NCBI GenBank assembly: GCA_038239145.1
Contig: JBBSFB010000004.1
Span: 1-64,000 of the forward strand
Direction: 5' to 3'
DNA: 64,000 nt
Source of the DNA: PALSA-610 sp038239145
GTDB lineage: Bacteria > Actinomycetota > Acidimicrobiia > IMCC26256 > PALSA-610
The translations under genes were made by a program, and so were the position numbers. The notes under the pieces were generated by a model that saw nothing but the letters and a program-made list of their open reading frames with translations, was not told the origin of the DNA and did not search any database. This document shows, one piece after another, positions 41,156 through 48,966 of the stretch. The first letter of the stretch is position 1. Each line of letters opens with the position of its first letter.

Positions 41156-42913
41156 TCAGCCCGCGTTCGGCGCGCCGGCCGGCAGCGGGGTCTTCTTGGG
41201 TCGCAGCGCCGCCGGGATGTCGGCCGGCGCGTAGACCGTCACCGTGTTGGCTTTGCCGAAGAGCGGCATGGGCGCGGTGGGCCATTGGCTCGGGAGGTAG
41301 CGCACGCCGCCGTCCATGAGCCGGTACATCCCGGTGCCCTGGTTCCCGGTCTCGTCGGGCCCGGTCGCGGTGGGGTCCCACCACTCGACGCCGGCGTTAT
41401 CGAGACCGGCGGGGTCGTCGCCGGACCAGAAGCCGTGGTTGCCGTAGGTCACAATCGTCTGGATCGTCGGCACCGTTGTCGACGCGATCGGCGAGGAGGC
41501 GTCCATGCCGTTCTTGAATGCCGCGGGCGTGAGCGTCGGGCCCGCGAGCTGCAGGCCATCGAAGAGCAACTCGACGTCACCCTTCACGATGCCGTAGGCG
41601 TTGTCGTCCGGGGGAGCCGCGTTGTTGAACCACCACTGATGCAGCGTGAACGCGTCCTGTTCGGCCTGCGGGATGCGGGCCGGGATCAGTTGCAACCCGA
41701 ACGCGTGCACCCACTGCTTCTGATCGAACTGCCGCGCGAACACGTTCGTGTCGGCGAGCACCGTTCCGGACATCACCCACTCGGGGAAGTAGCCCTCCTT
41801 CGTCATCTCCGTGGTCAAGAAGATGGGGAAGATGGGGTCGCCGGTGAACAAGATGCTCGTCGCGTTCTTCTGCTTGAGCCGGGTGGCGATGGTGCGAGCG
41901 TCGGCCTGCAGCGTCGGGATGTTCAAGTAGTAGTCGACGTGGTCGACGACGTTGACGCCGGTCGCCCTGAGCTTCGTCTCGAGGTCGTCCCAGGCCGAGC
42001 GGTACTGGTTGTCGGGAGTGTCGTAGGTGAGCATCGTGAACGTACGCGGCTTGCCCGCGAGCTGGGGGCCGGCCCACTTCGCAGGCTTACCCGCGAGCTG
42101 GTTCTTGATGAACGTCGTGATCATCGTCGAGGTCTGGTCGGGTGAGGGACCGGTCGGCCAGAGGTACGGCTGGTTGTCCTCGTAGTACTTCTGCGGTTGC
42201 GACGTGATGCACGATCCGATGCACAGGATCTTCTTCTGGGAGAGCTCGTCGGAGAAGGCTTTGGTCTGCGTCGGTCCGCCCACGACCGCGAACACACCGG
42301 CGGCCGCGGCGCGGTCGGCGTCGGCCCGAGCCTGGACGGAGTCGGCGCTCGCGCCGGAACCGTCGATGCGGACCAACTGGACCTTGCGGCCGTAGAGCTC
42401 GAAGGTTCCGCCGTAGATCGCGCTGTAGTCCTTGATCGCCTGGGCTGTCTTGTCGGGAGGGTCGTACGCGCCGGCCTTCGCGAGCACTCCGTCGAGGGTG
42501 GGGTCGGGCTTGGCGATGTAGTACCCGATCTTGATAGCGGTCGCGGTCACCCCCGGCGCCGTGGCCCCGCCGTTGCCGGCGGTGAAGTCCTCGACACACG
42601 GCGGCGGATTGAGGATGGGGATCGCGACCCGCCCGGTCGTGGTGTCGCAGTTGTGCCACTGCTTCGAGGCCGCAGTGCCCTGAGCCTTGGCGTCGTTGTA
42701 GAAGAGGGGCACGCCGTTCTTGCCGGACACGCTCGCGGCGGGCGTGGACGGGCTGGCACCCCCGACCTTCACATCGGTCGCCTTCTTGTCGCCCCCGCCG
42801 CGCGTTGCGAGCACGGCTACGACGATTGCGACGACCACGGCGACCGCGATGAACGGCGCGTATCGCATCAAGGGCGACTTCTGTCGTCGCTGTGGCGTCT
42901 GTTGCAATCCCAT
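41156..42913 (-). CDS. Membrane-anchored Liv-type substrate-binding protein, 585 aa
   Basis: A large extracytoplasmic binding protein. A basic start and one hydrophobic segment (FIAVAVVVAIVVAVLATRGGG, about 20-40) export or anchor it; no lipobox Cys follows. After a linker come FTAGNGGATAPGVTATAIKIGYYIAKPDP, FAVVGGPTQTKAFSDEL and ILFTGDPIFPIFLTTEM, matching the type I binding fold, with long insertions for the family. It follows the MFS-LivF-LivG gene by 73 bp in the same direction and is the likely receptor of that transporter. A ribosome site, AGGGGGA, precedes ATG 42913. Confidence 0.82.
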   Translation of the reverse strand: MGLQQTPQRRQKSPLMRYAPFIAVAVVVAIVVAVLATRGGGDKKATDVKVGGASPSTPAASVSGKNGVPLFYNDAKAQGTAASKQWHNCDTTTGRVAIPILNPPPCVEDFTAGNGGATAPGVTATAIKIGYYIAKPDPTLDGVLAKAGAYDPPDKTAQAIKDYSAIYGGTFELYGRKVQLVRIDGSGASADSVQARADADRAAAAGVFAVVGGPTQTKAFSDELSQKKILCIGSCITSQPQKYYEDNQPYLWPTGPSPDQTSTMITTFIKNQLAGKPAKWAGPQLAGKPRTFTMLTYDTPDNQYRSAWDDLETKLRATGVNVVDHVDYYLNIPTLQADARTIATRLKQKNATSILFTGDPIFPIFLTTEMTKEGYFPEWVMSGTVLADTNVFARQFDQKQWVHAFGLQLIPARIPQAEQDAFTLHQWWFNNAAPPDDNAYGIVKGDVELLFDGLQLAGPTLTPAAFKNGMDASSPIASTTVPTIQTIVTYGNHGFWSGDDPAGLDNAGVEWWDPTATGPDETGNQGTGMYRLMDGGVRYLPSQWPTAPMPLFGKANTVTVYAPADIPAALRPKKTPLPAGAPNAG

Positions 42914-42986
42914 TCGAACGTCCCCCTGTCGTGGTGTTGCTACCTGTCTGGTCGAGCGAGCGCCCGGCTGATTCGGATACGTGTTC

Positions 42987-45900
42987 TTAGACCGGTTGGA
43001 CCCCGCTGCGGGCGATGGCCGCTTCGCTGGTGCCCAGATACGAGTGCACGACGATCGGGTCGTTCACGACTTCGTCTGGCGCGCCGGTCGCGACCACCTC
43101 GCCGAGATCGAGCGCGACGAGCCGGTCGGAGATGCTGAGCAGAAGCGGGACGTCGTGCTCGATGACGAGGAGCGTCGCGCCGGTCTGCTCGCGGATGCTC
43201 AGGAGCAACGGTCCGAGCGCCTCGGCTTCGCGCTGGGCGATGCCCGACGACGGCTCGTCGAGGAGCATGACCGTGGGGTTGTGCGCCAGTTGGCACGCGA
43301 GGTCGACGATGCGTCGGCTGCCTGTCGACAGCTCGCGTATGAGCTTGTCGCGGAAGTCGGTGATGCCGAGGAGCTCGAGCAGGCGCTCGACGTTCTCGTT
43401 GACGTCCTTCTCCGTGTGCGCGACCGACGGCAATCGCAGCGCCGCCGCGATGGGATCGCGTATCTCGAGGTGGCGTTCGAAGGCGATCGACACCGTCTCG
43501 GCCACGCTGAGGTTCGGGAAGAGCCGACCGTCTTGGAACGAACGACCGAGCCCGAGCTTCGAGCGGGCGACCGCCGACATCCCGGTCACGTCTTGGGCTT
43601 CGTCGCCCTCGCCGAGGATGATGGTGCCACGATCCGGCGTGACGAAGCCCGAGATGGTGTCGAACAACGTGGTCTTGCCCGCTCCGTTCGGTCCGATGAA
43701 GCCGATGATCTCGCCCGCCGCGGCCTGGAGCGACACGTCGGTCAGCGCGGCGAGGCCACCGAATCGTTTTGAGATGTCGAGGAGGCCGAGCCGGACCGGG
43801 GCGTCCTCGAGCGAGTGTCCGTTCGACGTGGGTGCCTCGAGGTGCGCGACCGTCGCGGGCACGATCTGCGTGGGCGTCGCCGCGTGACCATTCCCGGCGT
43901 GACCATTCGCGGCGTGACCGTTCGTGCTCGCCTCGTGCTCCATGCCCGACTGTGCGCCTTCGAGGAAGACCGAGCGCAACACGTCGGGGCGTTCGAGCAG
44001 CTCGGCGGTGGGACCGTGGAAACGGATCTCGCCCTTCTCCATGAAGTACGCCGTCTGCGCGATCGTCAGCGCAAGGTTCACCGATTGCTCGACGAGGATG
44101 ATCGTCGTGCCCTGCGCAGAGATGTCGCGGACGATCGGGAGAAGCTGCTCGACGACAGCCGGCGCGAGACCGAGGGAGAGCTCGTCGATCATCAGGAGCC
44201 GCGGCTTCTCGATGAACGCCATCCCGAGCGCGAGCATCTGCTGCTGGCCGCCGGAGAGATTGCCCGCGGGCTCGTCCAGGCGCCCCCGCAGGACCGGGAA
44301 CAGCTTCAGGACGTGCTCGGTCGACTCCGCGACGAGCGCCTTGTCCTTGCGGTGCAACCAGCTCGCCAGGCGCAGGTGGTCGGCGACGCTCAGCGTGGGG
44401 AACACGCCCTGCCCGCCCGGCATCTGCACCACGCCACGTCCCGCGACCTCGTTCGGAGGCGCGTAGGTCATGTCGCGACCGTCGAATACGACCGCGCCGT
44501 TCGTCGCCTCGACGAGTCCGGAGATCGTCTTCAGCAGGGTCGATTTCCCGGCGCCGTTGGTGCCGAGGAGGGCGACGATCTCGCCTTCGTCGACCTCGAA
44601 GTTCACGCCGAACAAGACCTGCACGTTGTCGTAATGCACATCGACGTTGCGGACGAGCAGCAGCTTCACCTCGCCCTGCTGGCGCTTCAGCATCACCTCG
44701 GCCTGGGCCGCGGTGGAGGTCCACACCCGGTTGATGTCGCTGCGCACGTACATCGATCCCGAGGCGAGGATCCACGCCCCTATGAGGAAGATGGGCGCCA
44801 CCACGAGTAGACCCGCACGCAGTCCGTAGGTGTCGGCGATCGCGCCGACGACGTAGAGCGCGACGAGGCCGGGCACGATGAACAGCGTCGCCATCGCGTA
44901 GCCCATGGAACGCACTTTTGGAGGTATCGCGAGTGAGAGCGACGCGTAGATACCGGGCACGAGCAACGACGCGAACGCGGCGACGAGGAAGTTCATCGCG
45001 ATCGCGAGCCACAGCCACGGTGCGAGAGCGAACAGCACCCAGGCGGCCGCGACGAGCACGCCGACCACTGCGAGCATCTTGAGGCCGAGGCCGGGGTCGC
45101 GCAGCATGAGCCGCGATGCAAGCGGGATGCCGAGCAGGAGGGCCACGATCTGGCCCGGCTCTGCGAACGCGGCGACGAGGCCGCGCTGGAAGTCGTCGAG
45201 ATGGAAGACCTGCTCGTAGTACAGCGATGTGAGGGTGATCAGCCCGATGAACGCAGCCGCGAGGAAGGGCAGTGAGTACCAGATCCGGCGCAGGGTGCCG
45301 ACCTGCCAGAGGATGCGGATCGACTCCGAGAACGACGGCGGCACCTCGTCGGTGTCGATCACAGCCGCGTTGGCGCCCGCGGCCTCACGTTCCCAGTGCC
45401 CGCGCCCGGGTTCCTTCAAGCGCAGACCGAGGAGCACGAACCCGATCGTCGGGATCACGAAGATGATGAACGGCAGGCGCCAGCCGAAGACCTGCCCGAG
45501 CATGCCGCCCAAGGCGCCGCCGAAGAACGCACCGAAGGCGAGACCGATCTGGTGCGAGCCGAACACGTCGGCGCGCACTTCGGGCGGGTGATAGTCGGAG
45601 AGCAGCGAGTTGTGGGTCGGCGCGATGACTGCCCGCCCGACGCCGCTCCCGGAGCGGGCGACGATCAGGAACGCGAGCGCGAACGAGAGCCCGGTGAAGA
45701 GCCCGAACACGGCCCAGATCACTGCGCCGGCGAGCGCGAGCGCGACGCGCGGGATCCGGTCGGAGTAGTAGGCGAGTGGAACCGGTAAGAGGAGCGCGCC
45801 GAGCGTCGTCAGCGCGACGAGGGTGAGGAAGCCGCCGTTCGACAGGTGGAACGAGTCGCGGATGTCGGGGGCGAGGATGCCGAACGCGGTCTGGTCGAGT

Positions 45901-46061
45901 TGGCTGGAGAAGTTCAGTCCGACCAGGACGATCAACGGCAGGAGTGCTTCGCCGCCGCTCACCTCGTCGAAGAATTGACGGGGCGCGCGCGGGAGGTGAC
46001 AGTCGACGCCCCAGATGCGGAACAGCACCCGGCGGGGCTGTTTGACGAAGGGTGTGCGCAC
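42987..46061 (-). CDS. MFS transporter-LivF-LivG triple fusion
   Basis: One 1024-residue frame with three parts. Residues 1-450: a 12-helix MFS protein (SSQLDQTAFGILAPDIRDSF, ALLLPVPLAYYSDRIPR, SGSGVGRAVIAPTHNSLLSD). Residues 465-700: a LivF-type ATPase with GTNGAGKST near 499, LSGGQQQ near 601 and LLMIDELSLGLAP. A linker at 705-730 has three NGHA-like repeats. Residues 745-1024: a LivG-type ATPase with GPNGAGKTT near 790, LSTGSRR near 910 and VMLLDEPSSGI. GTG 46061 shares one base with the stop of the LivH-LivM gene (TAGTG). Linking a secondary carrier to the Liv ATPases is unusual. Confidence 0.88.
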   Translation of the reverse strand: MRTPFVKQPRRVLFRIWGVDCHLPRAPRQFFDEVSGGEALLPLIVLVGLNFSSQLDQTAFGILAPDIRDSFHLSNGGFLTLVALTTLGALLLPVPLAYYSDRIPRVALALAGAVIWAVFGLFTGLSFALAFLIVARSGSGVGRAVIAPTHNSLLSDYHPPEVRADVFGSHQIGLAFGAFFGGALGGMLGQVFGWRLPFIIFVIPTIGFVLLGLRLKEPGRGHWEREAAGANAAVIDTDEVPPSFSESIRILWQVGTLRRIWYSLPFLAAAFIGLITLTSLYYEQVFHLDDFQRGLVAAFAEPGQIVALLLGIPLASRLMLRDPGLGLKMLAVVGVLVAAAWVLFALAPWLWLAIAMNFLVAAFASLLVPGIYASLSLAIPPKVRSMGYAMATLFIVPGLVALYVVGAIADTYGLRAGLLVVAPIFLIGAWILASGSMYVRSDINRVWTSTAAQAEVMLKRQQGEVKLLLVRNVDVHYDNVQVLFGVNFEVDEGEIVALLGTNGAGKSTLLKTISGLVEATNGAVVFDGRDMTYAPPNEVAGRGVVQMPGGQGVFPTLSVADHLRLASWLHRKDKALVAESTEHVLKLFPVLRGRLDEPAGNLSGGQQQMLALGMAFIEKPRLLMIDELSLGLAPAVVEQLLPIVRDISAQGTTIILVEQSVNLALTIAQTAYFMEKGEIRFHGPTAELLERPDVLRSVFLEGAQSGMEHEASTNGHAANGHAGNGHAATPTQIVPATVAHLEAPTSNGHSLEDAPVRLGLLDISKRFGGLAALTDVSLQAAAGEIIGFIGPNGAGKTTLFDTISGFVTPDRGTIILGEGDEAQDVTGMSAVARSKLGLGRSFQDGRLFPNLSVAETVSIAFERHLEIRDPIAAALRLPSVAHTEKDVNENVERLLELLGITDFRDKLIRELSTGSRRIVDLACQLAHNPTVMLLDEPSSGIAQREAEALGPLLLSIREQTGATLLVIEHDVPLLLSISDRLVALDLGEVVATGAPDEVVNDPIVVHSYLGTSEAAIARSGVQPV
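43882..43926 (-). repeat. Three 15-bp repeats in the LivF-LivG linker
   Basis: Units at 43882, 43897 and 43912 (GCGTGACCATTCCCG type) encode Asn-Gly-His-Ala repeats in the flexible linker between the two ATPase domains. Confidence 0.75.
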
Positions 46062-48199
46062 TACTCCCTGACCTCGACGAGGGTATCGGTCTCGATGCCA
46101 CCTGCGGTCAGCGCGCCGTACAGGTCGGAGCCTTCGGGCGGCGCGGCGGCTTCCAGACGGGTGTCGGCCAGCAGGCTCGGCACGCGGATGTGGTTCTTGC
46201 GGGCGTACCAGCGCAACGCGCCGTCGCGCGCGTCGCCGAGCGCGGCCCCGAGACCGCCGGGCAGGATCATCAGCACCAACAACAACCCCGCGCCCGTCGA
46301 CAGGAACGCCCATTCCGGCTGCACGAGGAAGTACTCGATGCCCTTGACGAAGATGGCGCCGATCACCGCGCCACCGATCGAGCCGAGACCACCGACGACC
46401 ACCATCGCGAAGACGCGCAGCCCCGCGATCGGGTCGAAGTTGTCGGCGTCGAGCGCGTGCTGCTGGAGCACGAGGAGGGCGCCGGCGATGCCCGCGAGGA
46501 AGCCGGAAACCGCAAACGCCATCACGAGGGCGCCGCGCGTGCCGACCGCGTAGGCCTGGGCCGCGCGCTCGTTGTCGCGTACCCCGATGAGGACCCGTCC
46601 GATCCGACTGCTGCGCAGACCCCGCACCATCCACAGCGACAGTGCGAAGAGCACGACGACCAACACGTAGAAGCCGCGCTCGCCGTTGACCGCGATGACG
46701 CCGAGGACGTGGGTGCGCGGAACCCGGACCGAACCGTCGGGGACCCAACTCTTGAGCGGCGAATACCCGACGTTGAGCAGATAGCTCGAGGTCAACAACG
46801 AGAACGCGAGTGTGGCCACCGCGAACGCGAGCCCGCGGGCCCGCAGCGTAGGGAGGCCGACGAGCACGGTCGTGAACGCGCCGACTGAGCCCGCGGCCAA
46901 CAAGATGAACGCGATGTCCCAGTGGTAGCGGGTCGCGAGCGTTCCCGCGACCGCGCCGGCGACGCCGACGAATGCCATCTGGCCCAGGCTCACCTGACCG
47001 GCCCAACCGGTGAGCACGACCAACGACAGCCCGATGATCGCGAAGATCCCGATCGTCCCGATGAGCTTCACGTGCACCGACGAGAAGATGAACGGGATCA
47101 GCGCGAGGAAGCCCACCACGAGCGCGGCGAGCGCGGCGCGCGTCGCCCGGATCGCGGGGACACGCCGGAGCTCGGCGGGGATGGCCTTGATCTCGCGGGT
47201 CGCCTGCCACGTGGAGGTGGCGGCGCTCGACAGCCGGTCGATCGTCTGCGTGCGCTGCAGCAGCAGCGCGATCAGGACGATTGCGGCGGGGAGCGCGGTG
47301 CCGAAGGAGATCGACGGATAGTGGTATATCGCCGCCTTCTCCACGATGCTCAGGCCGACGGCTGCGAGCACCGCCGTCGGCATCCGCTCCATGCGGGCGA
47401 TGACCGCCGCGCCGAGCGCCATCAGCAACAGGCTCGGGTCGAGGGCGCGTCCGATACCGAGGCCGACGACGCCAATGCGCAGGTACATCGCGACGAACGC
47501 GAGCGCGGCTGCGAGGCCCCACACGACGCTCTGGAGGCGCCGCACAGGGATGCCGAGGAGTGAGGCCCGATCGGCGTTCTCCGCGCTGGCCTGGAGCGCG
47601 ACACCCGTGGCGCTGAGCCGGAAGAAGGCGGCGAGGCCGATCAGCACGATCGGCACGACGATGATGACGAGCACGTCGTTGCCGTCGAACACCGCGCCCG
47701 AGACGCTGAACGTCGCGTGGAAGAAGGGCGGGTACGTGCTGTCGCTCGGCTGCCCGAGCCACGAGGGCAAGAAGAGACCGAGCGCGATCAACAAGTCGGT
47801 CACCCCGATCGTGACGACCGTGAGGATGAGCCGGGGCGCCTTGAAGAAGATCCGCAGGAACAAGAACTCGACCAGTACGCCGAGCAGGATCGCAGATCCG
47901 AAGCCGATGGCGAGCGAGAGGTAGATGTTCCAACCCAGGGACGCCCAGAGCAGGAACGCGAAGCTCGCGGGCGCGGCGCCGATGTCGGCGGCGGCGAAGT
48001 TCACGATGCGGTTCGCGCGGTAGACGATCACGAACGCGAGCGCGATGAGCCCGAGTAGCAGACCTTGTATCGCCCCGTCGACGTAGATCCCGAGCGGCAC
48101 CCTCCAACCCGGCGCCAGCTTCACCGCCGCGACCATGAGCGCGAGCGGGACCAGCGCGACGCCGGCCGACCGGAACATGACGCGCGGGTCGCGCGTCAC
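46061..48199 (-). CDS. LivH-LivM fused branched-chain amino-acid type ABC permease
   Basis: A 712-residue membrane protein joining both permease subunits. Residues 1-310 are LivH-like (IYVDGAIQGLLLGLIALAFVIVYRANRIVNFAAADIG, RLQSVVWGLAAALAFVAMYL). Residues 365-680 are LivM-like (IFAIIGLSLVVLTGWAGQVSLGQMAFVGVAG, SSRIGRVLIGVRDNERAAQAYAVG, VVVGGLGSIGGAVIGAI). The middle has a basic loop. Its GTG start overlaps the tetR stop as GTGA. The transport substrate may be an amino acid, amide or aromatic acid; nothing fixes it. Confidence 0.88.
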   Translation of the reverse strand: MTRDPRVMFRSAGVALVPLALMVAAVKLAPGWRVPLGIYVDGAIQGLLLGLIALAFVIVYRANRIVNFAAADIGAAPASFAFLLWASLGWNIYLSLAIGFGSAILLGVLVEFLFLRIFFKAPRLILTVVTIGVTDLLIALGLFLPSWLGQPSDSTYPPFFHATFSVSGAVFDGNDVLVIIVVPIVLIGLAAFFRLSATGVALQASAENADRASLLGIPVRRLQSVVWGLAAALAFVAMYLRIGVVGLGIGRALDPSLLLMALGAAVIARMERMPTAVLAAVGLSIVEKAAIYHYPSISFGTALPAAIVLIALLLQRTQTIDRLSSAATSTWQATREIKAIPAELRRVPAIRATRAALAALVVGFLALIPFIFSSVHVKLIGTIGIFAIIGLSLVVLTGWAGQVSLGQMAFVGVAGAVAGTLATRYHWDIAFILLAAGSVGAFTTVLVGLPTLRARGLAFAVATLAFSLLTSSYLLNVGYSPLKSWVPDGSVRVPRTHVLGVIAVNGERGFYVLVVVLFALSLWMVRGLRSSRIGRVLIGVRDNERAAQAYAVGTRGALVMAFAVSGFLAGIAGALLVLQQHALDADNFDPIAGLRVFAMVVVGGLGSIGGAVIGAIFVKGIEYFLVQPEWAFLSTGAGLLLVLMILPGGLGAALGDARDGALRWYARKNHIRVPSLLADTRLEAAAPPEGSDLYGALTAGGIETDTLVEVRE

Positions 48200-48831
48200 T
48201 CGACCGCCGCCCGGAGGTGCAGCATGATGGAGTCGACGACGCAGCTCAGCGCGGCTTCGACGGAGAGGTCATGTCGTTCGCGCAAGGTCTGCCACGCATC
48301 GGGGCTCGTGAGCACGTCGAGCACGGCCACGGTGTGCGCCCGGTTCGGCTCGTCGAGTCGTTGCAACTCCCGGGCGAAGACGCGCTCGAGATCGGAGCGG
48401 GACAGCGCCCGCGCGTCGCGCAAGATCCGCGCGAGCGTGGGCGAGAATTCGGCGTGCAGACGGGTTGCGCGACCGACCGCGCCGGTCTTCGCGTACAGCC
48501 GCACCCGTTGGAGGGCGAGCGCATGCGCCCGTTCGCCCAAGGGCCCGGTCGAGGGTGCGGGGGTGAGCATCGGCGCGATCCGGGTGAAGTGACGATCGGC
48601 GGCGACACAGAAGAGATCTTCGAGGTCGTCGAAGTGGACGTACACGGACCGCACCGACACCTCGGCCCGTTCGGCGATCTCCTTGGCCGTCGGGCGCAAG
48701 GCTCCGTCGGCGAGCAGGTCGAGCAGGGCGTCTGCGATCGCGCCTCGGGTCTTGGTCGAGCGGGCCGTTCGCCCGTCGACCGCCCGTGTGCCTGCGGGTG
48801 TTGTCACCTCGACCGGCTGAGGCCCGTTCAC
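48196..48831 (-). CDS. TetR-family regulator
   Basis: A 211-residue repressor-type protein. The DNA-binding domain is KTRGAIADALLDLLADG...LRPTAKEIAERAEVSVRSVYVHFDDLEDLF; the rest is a helical ligand-binding domain. It is the first gene of the Liv-like transport operon and overlaps the next by 4 nt (GTGA), so probably controls it in response to a substrate or CoA ester. GTG 48831 is chosen because TACATT lies 8 nt before it; GTG 48807 is an alternative. A 15-bp inverted repeat at 48853-48867 is a candidate operator. Confidence 0.87.
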   Translation of the reverse strand: MNGPQPVEVTTPAGTRAVDGRTARSTKTRGAIADALLDLLADGALRPTAKEIAERAEVSVRSVYVHFDDLEDLFCVAADRHFTRIAPMLTPAPSTGPLGERAHALALQRVRLYAKTGAVGRATRLHAEFSPTLARILRDARALSRSDLERVFARELQRLDEPNRAHTVAVLDVLTSPDAWQTLRERHDLSVEAALSCVVDSIMLHLRAAVE

Positions 48832-48839
48832 GAAGGCGC

Positions 48840-48845
48840 AATGTA
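48840..48845 (-). promoter_or_regulatory. -10 box (TACATT) of tetR-liv operon
   Basis: Minus strand TACATT, 8 nt, GTG 48831. Confidence 0.48.
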
Positions 48846-48852
48846 CGGAAGG

Positions 48853-48867
48853 TGCACGGCCTGTGCA
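48853..48867. promoter_or_regulatory. Candidate TetR operator TGCAC-N5-GTGCA
   Basis: A perfect 5-bp inverted repeat with a 5-bp spacer, 8 bp upstream of the TACATT box on the tetR side, where it would cover the -35/-10 spacer. Proposed autoregulatory site. Confidence 0.35.
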
Positions 48868-48954
48868 AGATGGTGGGGCGAACGGTCGAGCAGGCGGTCG
48901 GCGAGCCGGCCACGCGGGATCGGAAAATCGGGCGGGCGCCGGAGTGCCGATCGT

Positions 48955-48960
48955 TAACGT
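48955..48960 (+). promoter_or_regulatory. -10 box (TAACGT) of HelR-like gene
   Basis: TAACGT, 6 nt, ATG 48967; no ribosome site. Confidence 0.5.
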
Positions 48961-48966
48961 TGGTGT

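Noticed and set aside
46062..48107. Upstream extension of the MFS-LivF-LivG frame to 1706 residues
   Set aside because: The extension is an out-of-frame shadow of the LivH-LivM gene, whose own frame has clear permease motifs. The TAGTG overlap sets the start at 46061.
48832..48966. Rifampicin-associated element before the HelR-like gene
   Set aside because: No inverted repeat like the known element was found; the only dyad is the short TGCAC-N5-GTGCA near tetR.
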